64,000 nucleotides of DNA from Luteimonas sp. J29 (GTDB taxonomy: Bacteria; Pseudomonadota; Gammaproteobacteria; Xanthomonadales; Xanthomonadaceae), in NCBI RefSeq assembly GCF_000472505.1, contig NZ_AWZR01000003.1:310001-374000 (forward strand). The letters are read 5' to 3'. This document shows positions 1-10,510 of the stretch, in pieces. How positions within the stretch are numbered: the first letter of the stretch is position 1; each line of letters begins with the position of its first letter. The notes under the pieces are model-generated. The model did no database searches and was not told where the DNA came from. It saw nothing but the letters and a program-made list of their open reading frames with translations. The position numbers and the translations under genes were made by a program.

Positions 1-472
1 CGAGGATGCGCTTGAGGCCGGCGGCCGCGTTGGCCATGCCCTCGTCCGGGTCCATGCCGGCGCGGTTGCCGGAGAAGCAGATCAGGTTGCGGTAGCCGGC
101 GTCGGCCACCAGGTCGATGTGGCGGGTGTAGCGCGCCACCAGTTCATCGTGGAAGCGCGTGTCCGCGAACCCCTTCTCCAGCCCGAGTTCGGCGCCGTTG
201 CACATCGAGCTGTCCACGCCGTGCGCCTTGAGCACGGGCCAGTCGTCCGGGCCGACCAGGTCGATGGCGGCAAAGCCGATCTGCCTCACCGTGCGGCACA
301 GCGCGTCGATGGGCATCCGGCCGAACGTCCAGCGCGCCACCGAGTGCTTCAGGTTGCCCTTCAGCGGCTGCCCGGGGGGAGCGGGCGTCGCGGCGAGCCC
401 GGAGGCGGCCAGTCCCAGCGCGCCGGCGGTGGCGGCGCGCAGCGCGTCGCGCCGGGTGAGTCGAACGCTCAA
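1..472 (-). CDS. Tat-exported TIM-barrel sugar isomerase/epimerase-like protein (partial, C-terminus beyond window)
   Basis: The frame reads from a TTG codon at 472 off the left edge, so only about 157 N-terminal residues are seen. GGAGAG sits six bases before the TTG and supports this start. The N-terminus carries an RR pair followed by a hydrophobic, alanine-rich stretch (residues 6-30), like a twin-arginine or lipid-free export signal. The mature part has the look of the hydroxypyruvate-isomerase / sugar phosphate isomerase TIM-barrel family: an ARWTFG strand near residue 48, an IGFAAIDLVGPDDW segment, and a Y-R-N-L-I-C-F-S-G strand. In this order such proteins often sit in sugar-catabolic clusters. 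A LacI-type palindrome lies about 250 bp upstream. The substrate cannot be read. The family call is fairly safe; exported location is inferred from the signal. Confidence 0.75.
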   Translation of the reverse strand, partial: MSVRLTRRDALRAATAGALGLAASGLAATPAPPGQPLKGNLKHSVARWTFGRMPIDALCRTVRQIGFAAIDLVGPDDWPVLKAHGVDSSMCNGAELGLEKGFADTRFHDELVARYTRHIDLVADAGYRNLICFSGNRAGMDPDEGMANAAAGLKRIL

Positions 473-721
473 GGCAGTCTCTCCGATCGTGGACCCGGGG
501 CCATCGGCGCGGGGACGCAGCCGCGCGGTCGGCCCGCGGCGCGGACGGGGACCCGGGGCGCGCCCCTCGGACGCCGCGGGGCCGGACCCGGCGGGACGGA
601 TCGTGAAGCGTCGCGTGTCCGGATCCGCCTCCGGGCCACGTGCAACGTGCCCGGCCGGCCCGCAGGGGTCCTCATCATCCACCGGCCTCCCAACCAGTCG
701 AAGCACGCGGATCCGCGTGAA

Positions 722-735
722 TGCAATCGATTGCA
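722..735. promoter_or_regulatory. LacI/GalR-family operator-like palindrome
   Basis: TGCAATCGATTGCA is a perfect 14-bp palindrome with the central CG and the AAnCGnTT core typical of LacI/GalR-family operators. It lies between the divergent isomerase-like gene and the HTH gene, about 250 bp from the former and 255 bp from the latter. No LacI-type regulator is in the window, so the cognate protein would be encoded elsewhere, possibly left of the edge. Confidence 0.45.
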
Positions 736-902
736 CGATAACAACGATGGCCCCGATTGCAAGTTACTCCAGTCACGATGGGCACGACCCGCGCGGCACG
801 CGGCCCCTGCCCCCCGGGGGGCGCTTGCCACAGCCGCGGACGCGGGCCATGGGCTCGACCGCGGACATGGCCTGCCCGGGTTCCTTGACGATCGTCGGCC
901 GC

Positions 903-923
903 AATGATGTTCTGCACATCATT
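903..923. promoter_or_regulatory. Inverted repeat, possible operator of the HTH regulator
   Basis: Perfect 8-bp arms AATGATGT / ACATCATT are separated by 5 bases (TCTGC). The repeat lies 16 bp upstream of the -35 of the promoter that reads into the HTH-SulP pair. That position suits an autoregulatory or activator site of the small XRE-type protein encoded downstream. It is a structural observation only. Confidence 0.35.
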
Positions 924-938
924 ACTTACGTACTATCC

Positions 939-967
939 TTGTCTTTGCACTCGCAAGACCCTATATT
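939..967 (+). promoter_or_regulatory. Sigma-70-like promoter for the HTH-sulP operon
   Basis: TTGTCT (939-944) and TATATT (962-967) are separated by 17 bp. Transcription would start near 974, giving a short leader that contains GAGG (977-980) ahead of the ATG at 991. The AT content here is clearly above the surroundings. Confidence 0.5.
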
Positions 968-990
968 TGCCGCATGAGGTTCCAGCGTCC

Positions 991-1248
991 ATGATGACTT
1001 CGGCCCAGTTGCGCGCCGCGCGCGCCCTGCTCGGCATCGACCAGCGCCGCCTCGCGGAACTGGCGGGCGTGTCCCTGCCCACGATCCAGCGCATGGAGGC
1101 CAGCGGCGGCACCGTCCGCGGCGTGGTCTCGAGCCTCACCAAGGTGGTCGAGGCGCTGGACGCGGCGGGCATCGAGCTGATCGGCGACGACCAGCCCAGC
1201 ACCGGCCGCGGTCGCGGCGTGCGCCTGAAGGAGCGGACGGACGGCTGA
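991..1248 (+). CDS. XRE-type helix-turn-helix transcriptional regulator
   Basis: An 85-residue protein, almost all of it a single HTH of the XRE/Cro class: an N-terminal helix with SAQLRAARALLG, then a QRRLAELAGVSLPTIQRMEA helix-turn-helix (about residues 18-37), and a C-terminal LTKVVEALDAAGIELI helix-strand typical of very small XRE regulators. The ATG at 991 is chosen because GAGG lies 10 bases before it and the frame upstream encodes nothing domain-like. The stop is three bases before the SulP start, so the two genes are almost certainly one transcript. The likely role is control of the transporter, possibly through the inverted repeat at 903-923; the effector is unknown. Confidence 0.85.
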   Translation: MMTSAQLRAARALLGIDQRRLAELAGVSLPTIQRMEASGGTVRGVVSSLTKVVEALDAAGIELIGDDQPSTGRGRGVRLKERTDG

Positions 1249-1251
1249 GCC

Positions 1252-2961
1252 ATGGCGCAGTTCGACTTCCGCCGCTACCTGCCGCAATTCGAACCCAAGC
1301 TCGTCACGGTGATGCGCGAGGGCTACAGCCTCGCCTCGCTGCGCGCCGACGCCATCGCCGGCCTGACCGTCGCGATCGTCGCCCTGCCGCTGGCGATGGC
1401 GCTGGCGATCGCCTCGGGCACCACGCCCGCGGTGGGCCTGCACACCGCCATCGTCGCCGGCTTCCTGATCTCCGCCCTGGGCGGTTCGCGGGTGCAGATC
1501 GGCGGCCCGACCGCGGCCTTCATCCCGGTCGTGTTCGTGGTGATCCAGCAGCACGGCATGGGCGGCCTGATCCTGTGCACGCTGATGGCCGGCCTGATGC
1601 TGATCGCCGCCGGCCTGCTGCGCCTGGGCACGCTGATGCGCTACATGCCGCAGCCGGTGATCACCGGCTTCACCGCCGGCATCGCGGTCAGCATCTTCTC
1701 CAGCCAGGTCAAGGACGCGCTGGGCCTGGACATGGCCGACGTGCCAGCCGAGTTCCTGCCGCGCTGGAAGGCCTACGCCGCCCACCTCGGCACCCTCGAA
1801 CCGGCGGCGCTGGCGCTGACCGTGCTCGGCCTGGCGATGATCCTCGGCCTGCGCCGCTGGCGCCCGTCCTGGCCCGGGTTCCTGATCGCGCTGGCGGTGT
1901 GCACCGTCGCCGGCACCCTGCTCGCGCTGCCCGCCGAGACCATCGGCAGCCGCTTCGGCGACCTGCCGGCCACGCTTCCGCAGTTCGAGGTCCCGCGCAT
2001 TCCGTTCGAGCGCACGTTCGAACTGATGCCCAGCGCCTTCACCATCGCCTTCCTGGCCGGCGTGGAATCGCTGCTGTCGGCGGTGGTCGCCGACGGCATG
2101 ACCGGCGGCCGCCACCGCTCCAACGCCGAGCTGGTGGCGCAGGGCGTGGCCAACGTCGGCTCCGCCCTCATCGGCGGCCTGCCCGCGACCGGCGCGCTGG
2201 CGCGCACCGCCACCAACGTGCGTGCCGGCGGACGCACGCCCGTGGCCGGCATGCTGCACGCGGTGTTCCTGCTGCTGTTCATGCTGATCCTGGCGCCGCT
2301 GATGCGCTACGTGCCGCTGGCGGCGCTGGCGGCGGTGTTGCTGGTGGTGGCCTGGAACATGGCGGAGGTGCAGCAGTTCCGGAACACGCTGTCGGCGCCG
2401 GTCGGCGACCGCATCGTGCTGCTGGCGACCTTCGTGCTGACCGTGCTGTTCGACCTCACCATCGCGATCGAGGTCGGCGTGGTGCTGGCGGCGCTGGTGT
2501 TCATGGTGCGCATGTCCGAGGCGGTGGAGCTGCGCGCCGAGGCCGGCGCACCGCCGGACGAGGAGGCCGTCGGCGACGAGGGCTTCGCCCAGCGCGCCAA
2601 CCTGCCCCGGGGCGTGGAGGTGTACCGTATCGGCGGGCCGCTGTTCTTCGGCGTGGCCGACCGCATCGGCAACCTGCTCGACGGCCTGCCGCAGAAACCG
2701 CGGGTGCTGATCCTGCGCATGCGCCAGGTGCCCGTGATCGACGCCAGCGGCGTGCACGCCCTGCGCGCGCTGGCCGACCGCTGCCATCGCCAGGGCATCG
2801 CGCTGATCATTTCCGGGCTGCAGCCGCAGCCCAACCGGGTGATCGCGGGGATGCGCCTGGAAAAGGCGCCGGGCGAGGTCCATTTTGCCTCGGGCTTCGA
2901 AGCGGCCCTGGCCAAGGCACGCGCACTGCTGGCCGACCACGCGCGCGACGCCGCGCGCTAG
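1252..2961 (+). CDS. SulP-family inorganic anion transporter with STAS domain
   Basis: 569 residues. A hydrophobic N-terminal two thirds (residues about 30-420, 11-14 membrane segments) holds SulP hallmarks: an [21 protein letters not shown] first helix, the [14 protein letters not shown] segment and [19 protein letters not shown] cytosolic C-terminal STAS domain follows (about 445-560) with the conserved [10 protein letters not shown] strand-helix, Ser about 499. The family moves sulfate, bicarbonate or dicarboxylates across the inner membrane, usually with Na+ or H+. No carbonic anhydrase gene is adjacent, so substrate cannot be assigned. It is expressed with the HTH gene just upstream (3-base gap). 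Confidence 0.93.
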   Translation: MAQFDFRRYLPQFEPKLVTVMREGYSLASLRADAIAGLTVAIVALPLAMALAIASGTTPAVGLHTAIVAGFLISALGGSRVQIGGPTAAFIPVVFVVIQQHGMGGLILCTLMAGLMLIAAGLLRLGTLMRYMPQPVITGFTAGIAVSIFSSQVKDALGLDMADVPAEFLPRWKAYAAHLGTLEPAALALTVLGLAMILGLRRWRPSWPGFLIALAVCTVAGTLLALPAETIGSRFGDLPATLPQFEVPRIPFERTFELMPSAFTIAFLAGVESLLSAVVADGMTGGRHRSNAELVAQGVANVGSALIGGLPATGALARTATNVRAGGRTPVAGMLHAVFLLLFMLILAPLMRYVPLAALAAVLLVVAWNMAEVQQFRNTLSAPVGDRIVLLATFVLTVLFDLTIAIEVGVVLAALVFMVRMSEAVELRAEAGAPPDEEAVGDEGFAQRANLPRGVEVYRIGGPLFFGVADRIGNLLDGLPQKPRVLILRMRQVPVIDASGVHALRALADRCHRQGIALIISGLQPQPNRVIAGMRLEKAPGEVHFASGFEAALAKARALLADHARDAAR

Positions 2962-3009
2962 GCGGCCCGCCGCCTCCCGCGCGGGCGCGCGGCACGGCAC
3001 AATGGGGCC

Positions 3010-3821
<812 letters not shown>

Positions 3822-3825
<4 letters not shown>

Positions 3826-4676
3826 CGCAGGCGGCGCCGCTCCTGGAGCGACAGGTTCGCGCCGCAGACGGCCATCGCTGGACCCTGTTCGCCCGCCTCC
3901 CCCCCGAGCCGCGCATGGCCGTGCTCTGGCTGCCTGCGCTGGGCATCGCGGCGCGCCACTACCTGCCGTTCGCCGACGCGCTGGTCCGGCGCGGGGTGGC
4001 GGTGTTCCTGCACGAATGGCGGGGCCACGGCTCCAGCAGCCTGCGCGCCGGGCGCCGCAGCGACTGGGGCTACCGCGAACTGCTGGTGCAGGACATTCCC
4101 GCCAGCCAGGCGGAAATGGACCGCCTGCTGCCGCCCGGCACGCCCTGCGCGCTCGGCGGTCACAGCCTGGGCGGCCAGCTGGCCTGCTGCCGGCTGGCGC
4201 TGGCGCCCGGCACCGCCGCCGCCCTGTGGCTGGTGGCGAGCGGCGCACCCTACTGGCGCGCGTTCCCGATGCCGCACCGGGCCTGGTTGCCGTTCGCGTA
4301 CCGCTTCCTGCCATGGCTGGCGCGGGTGTGCGGCTACCTGCCCGGGCGCCGGATCGGCTTCGGCGGCAACGAGGCTGCGGGGGTGATCGCGGACTGGGCG
4401 CGGACCGCGATCAGCGGCCGCTACGCCGCGCGCGGGCTGGCCCGGGACCTGGACGCCGGCATGGCCGGCCTGGTCCAGCCGGTGCGTGCGCTGTCATTCG
4501 CGCGCGACTGGCTCGGCCCCTCCGGCTCGCTGGCGTTCCTGCTCGGCAAGATGCCGTCCGCGACGGCGGCCGTCGCCTGCTTCGACGACCACGCGCTCGG
4601 CACGCGCGCCGACCACTACGCGTGGATGAAGGCGCCCGAGGCGGTCGCCGACTGGCTGCTCGCTCAGCCGGCGTAA
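3822..4676 (+). CDS. Alpha/beta-fold hydrolase (serine hydrolase)
   Basis: 284 residues, with the start overlapping the thiD stop (ATGA). The alpha/beta-hydrolase fold is shown by a HEWRGHGSS oxyanion/lid segment (64-72) and the nucleophile elbow GGHSLGGQL with Ser115. A C-terminal DDHALGTRADHYAW segment probably supplies the catalytic Asp/His. The family resembles uncharacterised proteobacterial S33-like hydrolases that lie near housekeeping genes. The substrate is unknown. Its last 13 bases overlap the end of the convergent galE gene. Confidence 0.75.
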
Positions 4677-5677
4677 CCGCGCGGATTCATCTGCTGCCAG
4701 CGCCAGGCGTCGCGGCACATCGCGTCCACGTCGAGCGTGGCCTTCCATCCCAGCAGCGCCTGCGCCCGCGACGGGTCGGCATAGACCTCGGCCACGTCGC
4801 CGTCGCGCCGGCCGACGATCGCGTACGGCACCGCCCGCCCCGACGCGCGTTCGAAGGCCTTGACCAGCTGCAGCACGCTCACCCCGGTACCGGTGCCGAG
4901 GTTGACCGTGAAGCCGCGGCCGGTGCGCTCCAGGGTGTCGAGCGCGTCGGCGTGGGCGCGCGCCAGGTCGACCACGTGGATGTAGTCGCGCACGCCGGTG
5001 CCGTCGACCGTCGGCCAGTCGCCGCCGAAGATGCTCAGCCGCTCGCGGCGGCCGACTGCGACCTGGCAGATGTAGGGCATCAGGTTGTTGGGGATGCCGG
5101 ATGGATCCTCGCCGATCAGCCCGGAGGCGTGCGCGCCCACCGGGTTGAAGTAACGCAGGACCGCGGCCTGGAACCCGGGGTCGGCCGCGCACAGGTCGGC
5201 GATCAGCTGCTCCATCACCAGCTTGGTGCGGCCGTAGGGGTTGGTCACGCGCAGCGGCGCGTCCTCGGTGACCGGCACCCGGTCGGGGTCGCCGTACACC
5301 GTGGCCGAGGAACTGAACACCAGCCGTTTCACGCCAGCCTCCTGCATCGCGCGCAGCAGGTTGAGGGTGCCGGTGATGTTGTTGTCGAAGTAGTCCAGCG
5401 GCCGCTCGCAGGACTCGCCCACCGCCTTGAGCGCGGCGAAGTGCAGCACCGCGTCGAAACCGCCGCCGGCGAGCAGCGCCGCCGTGCCCTCCCGGTCGCG
5501 CAGGTCCACCTTGTGGAACGCCGGCGCCACGCCGGTGATCTGGCGCAGCCGTTCGAGCACCACCGGCGAGCTGTTGCACAGGTTGTCGGCCACGACCAGG
5601 TCGTGGCCGCGCGCGGCCAGTTCCACGCAGGTGTGGCTGCCGATGTAGCCGGCGCCGCCGAAGACCAGGATGCGCAT
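4664..5677 (-). CDS. galE: UDP-glucose 4-epimerase GalE
   Basis: 337 residues, normal GalE size. It interconverts UDP-glucose and UDP-galactose. The Rossmann glycine motif GGAGYIGS (7-14), the SSSATVYG strand (122-129) and the NPYGRTK active-site pair Tyr148/Lys152 are intact, as is the [11 protein letters not shown] segment of true GalE proteins. It is divergent from the sugar dehydrogenase at 5866 and would supply UDP-Gal to the polysaccharide locus that begins there, although it can equally serve LPS synthesis. The 3' end overlaps the hydrolase gene tail-to-tail. Confidence 0.93.
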   Translation of the reverse strand: MRILVFGGAGYIGSHTCVELAARGHDLVVADNLCNSSPVVLERLRQITGVAPAFHKVDLRDREGTAALLAGGGFDAVLHFAALKAVGESCERPLDYFDNNITGTLNLLRAMQEAGVKRLVFSSSATVYGDPDRVPVTEDAPLRVTNPYGRTKLVMEQLIADLCAADPGFQAAVLRYFNPVGAHASGLIGEDPSGIPNNLMPYICQVAVGRRERLSIFGGDWPTVDGTGVRDYIHVVDLARAHADALDTLERTGRGFTVNLGTGTGVSVLQLVKAFERASGRAVPYAIVGRRDGDVAEVYADPSRAQALLGWKATLDVDAMCRDAWRWQQMNPRGYAG

Positions 5678-5770
5678 GCGGGATTCCTCGCTGGGTCGCG
5701 GCCATTATCGCCGCTGTGGCGGCCGGCGTCGCGGCCGCCATGCCTGTCCTGTCGGCCCCGCGTCCTGCGT

Positions 5771-5837
5771 TGTGCTTTGGCACATGCGGAACCGCGACTG
5801 CGTGGCCGGACGGCCGCCCTGGCCGGTCCGCTAGACT
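5771..5837 (+). promoter_or_regulatory. Divergent promoter region of galE / EPS operon (tentative)
   Basis: Between galE and the EPS operon an inverted repeat TGTGC-TTTG-GCACA (5771-5784) and a -10-like TAGACT (5832-5837) are seen. The -10 lies 28 bp before the ATG at 5866. The repeat resembles half of a CRP/Clp-type site but its spacer is 4, not 6, so regulator identity is open. No convincing -35 is visible. Confidence 0.3.
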
Positions 5838-5865
5838 TGGACCGCCACCACACGTCGACGCCCGG

Positions 5866-7155
5866 ATGACCGCACCCCTTCCCGACCGCAACGATATCCG
5901 CATCGCCATCATCGGGCTGGGCTACGTCGGCCTGCCGCTGGCCGCCGCCTTCGGCCGCCGCTACCCGACGGTGGGCTTCGACATCGATGCCGCGCGCATC
6001 GAGCAGCTGCGCCGCCACCACGACCACACCCTGGAGATGGACGAGGAGGAGCTGCGCGCCTCGGTCCACCTCCAGTGCACGGCCGATCCCGCCGACCTGG
6101 CCGGCTGCAACGTGTTCATCGTGACCGTGCCGACCCCGATCGACGAGTACAAGCGCCCCGACCTGCGCCCGCTCGAGTCGGCCAGCCGCACGGTCGGCCG
6201 CGCCATCGCCCGCGGCGGGGTCGCGATCTTCGAGTCCACCGTGTACCCGGGCGCGACCGAGGAGGTCTGCGTGCCGATCATCGAGCGCGAGTCGGGCCTG
6301 CGCTTCAACGAGGACTTCTACGCCGGCTACAGCCCCGAGCGCATCAACCCGGGCGACAAGCAGCATCGCCTCGAGACCATCCTCAAGGTGACCTCGGGCT
6401 CGACGCCCGAGGCCGCGGACTTCATCGACGCGCTGTACGCGAGCGTGGTCACCGCCGGCACCCACAAGGCATCGAGCATCCGCGTGGCAGAGGCGGCCAA
6501 GGTGATCGAGAATACCCAGCGCGACGTCAACATCGCCCTGATCAACGAGCTGGCGCTGATCTTCGCCCGGCTCGGCATCGACACCCACGAGGTGCTCGAG
6601 GCGGCGGGCACGAAGTGGAACTTCCTGCCGTTCCGGCCCGGCCTGGTCGGTGGCCACTGCATCGGCGTGGATCCCTACTACCTGACCCACAAGGCGCAGC
6701 AGATCGGTTACCACCCCGAGGTGATCCTCGCCGGACGCCGGATCAACGACAGCATGGGCGGCCACGTCGCCCAGCGGGTGGTCAAGCTGATGCAGCAGCG
6801 CGGCCTGCGCACGACCGGCGCGCGGGTGCTGGTGCTGGGGCTGGCCTTCAAGGAGAACTGCCCCGACCTGCGCAACACCCGCGTGGTGGACATCGTCGAC
6901 GAGCTGCGAAGCTACAACGTCGAGGTGGACGTGCACGACCCCTGGGTGTCGCCGGAGCAGGCGCGGCACGAGTACGGGATCTCGCCGGTGGCCGAGCCGG
7001 CCCCCGGCAGCTACGACGCCGTGGTCCTGGCCGTCGCCCACCGCGAGTTCGTCGCGCTCGGCGGCGACGGGGTGCGCCGCCTGTGCAAACCCGATGCGGT
7101 GGTGTTCGACGTCAAGCGCGCGCTGCCGCGCGACTGCGTCGACGGCTGCCTCTGA
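5866..7155 (+). CDS. tviB: UDP-N-acetylhexosamine dehydrogenase (TviB/WbpO-type nucleotide-sugar dehydrogenase)
   Basis: 429 residues. It oxidises C6 of a UDP-HexNAc (UDP-GalNAc or UDP-GlcNAc) to the uronate with two NAD+. The N-terminal Rossmann motif [12 protein letters not shown] (15-26), the [10 protein letters not shown] segment and the active-site Cys265 in [12 protein letters not shown] mark the TviB/WbpO branch rather than UDP-glucose dehydrogenase. Start: the ATG at 5866 begins just ahead of the Rossmann strand; the frame is open further upstream but without homology-like content. It is the first gene of a plus-strand EPS operon, 17 bp before the epimerase. The exact substrate within UDP-HexNAc sugars is inferred from family. 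Confidence 0.85.
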   Translation: MTAPLPDRNDIRIAIIGLGYVGLPLAAAFGRRYPTVGFDIDAARIEQLRRHHDHTLEMDEEELRASVHLQCTADPADLAGCNVFIVTVPTPIDEYKRPDLRPLESASRTVGRAIARGGVAIFESTVYPGATEEVCVPIIERESGLRFNEDFYAGYSPERINPGDKQHRLETILKVTSGSTPEAADFIDALYASVVTAGTHKASSIRVAEAAKVIENTQRDVNIALINELALIFARLGIDTHEVLEAAGTKWNFLPFRPGLVGGHCIGVDPYYLTHKAQQIGYHPEVILAGRRINDSMGGHVAQRVVKLMQQRGLRTTGARVLVLGLAFKENCPDLRNTRVVDIVDELRSYNVEVDVHDPWVSPEQARHEYGISPVAEPAPGSYDAVVLAVAHREFVALGGDGVRRLCKPDAVVFDVKRALPRDCVDGCL

Positions 7156-7172
7156 CCTCCACGGAGACTCCC

Positions 7173-8180
7173 ATGCGCGTCCTGGTCACCGGCGCCGCCG
7201 GCTTCATCGGTTCCCACCTCAGCGCGCGCCTCGTCGAGCGCGGCGACGAGGTCCTGGGCTTCGACAACCTCAACAACTACTACGACCCCTCGCTCAAGCA
7301 GGCGCGCCTGGACCGGCTGCTGCCGCTGCCGGGGTTCTCCTTCGTCAAGGGTTCGCTCGAGGACCGCGGCACGGTCGAGCGCGCGTTCGCCAACTTCCGC
7401 CCGCAGCGGGTGGTGAACCTGGCCGCGCAGGCCGGGGTGCGCTACTCGCTCGAGAACCCGCACGCCTACATCGACAGCAACATCGTCGGCTTCACCAACA
7501 TCCTCGAGGCCTGCCGCCACGGAGGCGTCGAGCACCTGGTCTACGCCTCGTCGAGCTCGGTGTACGGCGCCAACCGCAAGCTGCCGTTCGCGGTCGAGGA
7601 CAGCGTCGACCACCCGGTCAGCCTGTACGCGGCGACCAAGAAGGCCAACGAGCTGATGGCGCACACCTACAGCCACCTGTTCGGGCTGCCGACCACCGGC
7701 CTGCGCTTCTTCACCGTGTACGGCCCCTGGGGCCGGCCGGACATGGCGCTGTTCCTGTTCACCCGCAACATCCTCGAAGGCAAGCCGATCGACGTCTTCA
7801 ACCACGGCCGCCACACGCGCGACTTCACCTACATCGACGACATCGTCGAAGGCGTGATCCGGACCCTGGACCGCGTGCCTGGCCCGGACCCGGACTACGA
7901 CCCTCTGCACCCCAACCCGGGCTCGTCGAGCGCGCCGTGGCGGGTCTACAACATCGGCAACCACCAGCCGGTCGAGCTGCTGCGCTACATCGAGGTGCTG
8001 GAGGAATGCCTGGGCCGCAAGGCCGAGCGCAACCTGCTGCCGATGCAGCCGGGGGACGTGCCCGACACCTGCGCCGACGTCAACGCCCTGGAGCGCGACA
8101 CCGGCTACCGGCCGTCCACCCCGATCGAGACCGGGGTGCGCAACTTCGTGGACTGGTACCGGGCCTACTACCGGACCTGA
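7173..8180 (+). CDS. NAD-dependent epimerase, UDP-glucuronate 4-epimerase type
   Basis: 335 residues of the extended SDR family. The NAD motif GAAGFIGSH (7-15), the [17 protein letters not shown] segment typical of UDP-glucuronate/UDP-galacturonate 4-epimerases, and the Tyr152-xxx-Lys156 pair in SLYAATKKA are present, along with the [15 protein letters not shown] substrate loop. Together with the dehydrogenase upstream it would give an acidic 4-epimerised sugar nucleotide for the exopolysaccharide. A strong GGAGA ribosome site precedes the ATG. Confidence 0.85.
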   Translation: MRVLVTGAAGFIGSHLSARLVERGDEVLGFDNLNNYYDPSLKQARLDRLLPLPGFSFVKGSLEDRGTVERAFANFRPQRVVNLAAQAGVRYSLENPHAYIDSNIVGFTNILEACRHGGVEHLVYASSSSVYGANRKLPFAVEDSVDHPVSLYAATKKANELMAHTYSHLFGLPTTGLRFFTVYGPWGRPDMALFLFTRNILEGKPIDVFNHGRHTRDFTYIDDIVEGVIRTLDRVPGPDPDYDPLHPNPGSSSAPWRVYNIGNHQPVELLRYIEVLEECLGRKAERNLLPMQPGDVPDTCADVNALERDTGYRPSTPIETGVRNFVDWYRAYYRT

Positions 8181-8275
8181 ACGCGGCACGGTCGCGCGCG
8201 TCCCCCGCCGGCTGTCCGCACCGGCGCCCTTCCTGCGTTTGTCTGCGTAACGGAAACACCCCAGGGGATACACCC

Positions 8276-8896
8276 ATGCGCACGTTCCGCATCGTCGCGG
8301 CCTTCCTGCTCCTGTCCGTCCTCGCCGCCTGTTCCACCGGCGTGCAGCGCGCCTCCACCCCGCCGCCGCCGGTCGAGGCGCTGGTGTCGGACTACCTGAT
8401 CGGCGTCGACGACGAGGTCCAGGTGTCGGTCTGGCGCAACCCCGAGCTGGGCATCACCGTGCCGGTGCGCCCGGACGGCAAGATCTCGGTGCCGCTGGTC
8501 GGCGACGTGGTCGCCGGCGGCCGCACGCCCGACCAGGTCGCGGCCGATATCCAGGAGAAGCTTGGCGCGTACGTGCGCGACCCGCAGGTGGCGGTGATCC
8601 TGACCCAGCTGCGCAGCCACGAGTACCTCTCGCGGGTGCGGGTCACGGGCGCCGTGCGCCAGCCGGTGTCGATCCCGTACCGCCAGGGCATGACCGTGCT
8701 CGACGCGATCCTGGCCGCCGGCGGCCTGACCGAGTTCGCCGCGCCCGACCGCGCCGACCTGTTCCGCCGCAACGAAGACAATTCGACCTCGTCGTACGCG
8801 GTGCGCCTTGACCGCATCCTCAACCGCGGCGACCTGTCGACCAATTACCCCGTCGCCCCCGGCGACGTGATCACCGTCCCCGAGCGCACCTTCTGA
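8276..8896 (+). CDS. Polysaccharide export outer-membrane lipoprotein (Wza/EpsE-like, XrtA-type)
   Basis: 206 residues. A lipobox LAAC puts the lipidated Cys at residue 19. It is followed by the poly-export domain (YLIGVDDEVQVSVWRNPELG, about 44-120) and one SLBB-like domain (RVRVTGAVRQPVSIPYRQG, to the end). This is the short form found in exosortase-A associated EPS loci rather than the ~380-residue Wza. It would form or gate the outer-membrane exit for the polymer. AGGGGAT precedes the ATG. Its TGA overlaps the next ATG (TGATG), so translation is coupled to the chain-length protein. Confidence 0.88.
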   Translation: MRTFRIVAAFLLLSVLAACSTGVQRASTPPPPVEALVSDYLIGVDDEVQVSVWRNPELGITVPVRPDGKISVPLVGDVVAGGRTPDQVAADIQEKLGAYVRDPQVAVILTQLRSHEYLSRVRVTGAVRQPVSIPYRQGMTVLDAILAAGGLTEFAAPDRADLFRRNEDNSTSSYAVRLDRILNRGDLSTNYPVAPGDVITVPERTF

Positions 8897-10479
8897 TGGC
8901 TTCCACCCCGATTCCCGCGAACCGGCCCCTGCTGCAGGCGCGCAAGGTCGACGTCCTGCCCCCGGACGAACTCCTCGTCATCCTGTTCAAGGAGGCGCGC
9001 AAGCGCGTCGTGGCGATCGCGGCCACGTTCGCCGTGGTCATGCTGCTGACCCTGGTCGTGGGCCTGCTGGTGATCCCGCGCAACTACACCTCGTCGACGA
9101 CGATCCTGGCCCAGGACAGCGACATCATCCAGCCGCTGCTGGAGGGCCGCGCGGTTCCGACGGGGGTGTCCGACCGCGCCGGCCGCGCGCGCCAGATCGT
9201 CTACAGCACGCGCGTGCTCGACCGCATCCTCGAGATCGGCGGCTGGGACGTCGGGAACATGAGCCCCATCCAGCGCGACAAGCTCATGGAGGACATCCGC
9301 AAGAACACGATGGTCAGCATCCCGCGCGGCGACCTGGTCCAGATCGATTACCGGGACACCGACCCTGAGCGTGCGTTCCGGGTCACCGACGCCTTCAGCG
9401 CGCTGTTCATCGAGGAGACGCTGGCGACCAAGGCGCGCGAGAGCCGCGAAGCCTACGAGTTCATCGACAAGCAGGTCAACGAGTACCACGCCAAGCTGAC
9501 CGAAGCCGAACAGAAGCTGCAGGACTACCGCTCGCGCAACGCCGACGCGCAGCCGGGCAGCGCCACCGACGTCAACTCCCGCATCACCTCGCTGCGCAGC
9601 CAGGTCGAGCAGGCGCGAATGGAACTGCTGGAGCACGAGTCGCGCCAGGCCGCGATCGAGGCCCAGCTCTCGGGCGAATCCGCGGTCACCGCGGTGCAGA
9701 CCCGCGAGAACCTCTACAACACCCAGCTGATCGAGCTGCGCGCCGAGCTCGACCGCCTGCTGCTCGCCTTCACCGAGCGCCACCCCGACGTGGTCCGGGT
9801 GCGGCACCAGATCGAGGACGTCCAGCGGGCGCTGGCCGCGGAGCAGCAACGCCGCCTGCAGGGCGGCGGCGGCCCGCAGTCGGAGGATGCGCAGCTCAAC
9901 CCGCTGTACAACGAGCTTCGCAGCCAGCTGGCCCAGGCCAAGCGCGAGGCGGCCGCGATCCGTTCGCGCATGGGCGTGGCCCAGTCCCTGCTCGACCAGG
10001 AGCTCGACCGCAGCCGCCGGATCGCGGCCTCCGAGAGCGTGCTGGCCGAGCTGACCCGCGACTACGAGGTCAACCGCGAGATCTACCAGGACCTGCTGCG
10101 CAGGCGCGAGAACGCGCGCGTGTCGATGGGCCTGGACCAGGAGAACCGCGGCCTGACCCTGCGCGTGCAGGACCCGGCCACCATGCCGCTGCGCCCCAGC
10201 GGATTGCGCTTCATGCACATCGCCGCCGCGGGCGCCGTCCTCGCGATCGGCCTGCCGCTCGGGCTGCTGTTCCTGCTGGTCCGCTTCGACCCGCGGGTCC
10301 GCTCGCCCCGCCAGATCCAGCAGCGCACGGGCTACCCGCTGCTGACCGTGATCCCGGCCTACCCGACCCCGCGGGAGCGGCGGCGCCAGTCGTTCCGGCT
10401 CGTGGCCAGCGTCGCGATGGTGGCCAGCGTGTTCGTGGTCTACGGACTGGTCTTCGCCTTCAAGCTCGCCACCGCGTGA
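8896..10479 (+). CDS. Chain-length determinant protein (Wzz/EpsF-like, XrtA-associated)
   Basis: 527 residues. An N-terminal cytosolic segment is followed by membrane helix 1 (about 38-60), a long periplasmic coiled-coil region (about 190-400, rich in E, Q, R heptads) and a second helix (about 438-460). A third C-terminal hydrophobic stretch (about 498-520) is present. This matches the longer Wzz-like proteins of EpsH/XrtA gene clusters, which pair with the separate kinase-like ATPase encoded next. It would set polymer length and bridge inner-membrane synthesis to the outer-membrane exporter. Start overlaps the stop of the exporter gene. Confidence 0.88.
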   Translation: MASTPIPANRPLLQARKVDVLPPDELLVILFKEARKRVVAIAATFAVVMLLTLVVGLLVIPRNYTSSTTILAQDSDIIQPLLEGRAVPTGVSDRAGRARQIVYSTRVLDRILEIGGWDVGNMSPIQRDKLMEDIRKNTMVSIPRGDLVQIDYRDTDPERAFRVTDAFSALFIEETLATKARESREAYEFIDKQVNEYHAKLTEAEQKLQDYRSRNADAQPGSATDVNSRITSLRSQVEQARMELLEHESRQAAIEAQLSGESAVTAVQTRENLYNTQLIELRAELDRLLLAFTERHPDVVRVRHQIEDVQRALAAEQQRRLQGGGGPQSEDAQLNPLYNELRSQLAQAKREAAAIRSRMGVAQSLLDQELDRSRRIAASESVLAELTRDYEVNREIYQDLLRRRENARVSMGLDQENRGLTLRVQDPATMPLRPSGLRFMHIAAAGAVLAIGLPLGLLFLLVRFDPRVRSPRQIQQRTGYPLLTVIPAYPTPRERRRQSFRLVASVAMVASVFVVYGLVFAFKLATA

Positions 10480-10510
10480 GCGCCGACTCATGCAATTCGA
10501 CCTCCGCCAG

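Larger units (their letters stand above)
473..990. other. Gene-free 518-bp intergenic region
   Basis: No credible gene lies here. The region separates the divergently transcribed isomerase-like gene and the HTH-SulP pair. It holds a LacI/GalR-type palindrome (722-735) and, in its AT-richer right end, an inverted repeat and a good sigma-70-like promoter (903-967). Several open frames cross it in both directions but they are products of the high GC content. Confidence 0.7.

Noticed and set aside
5779-5795. Possible sigma-54 promoter upstream of the EPS operon (TGGCAC)
   Set aside because: The GG and GC elements are not at the required 10-bp spacing.
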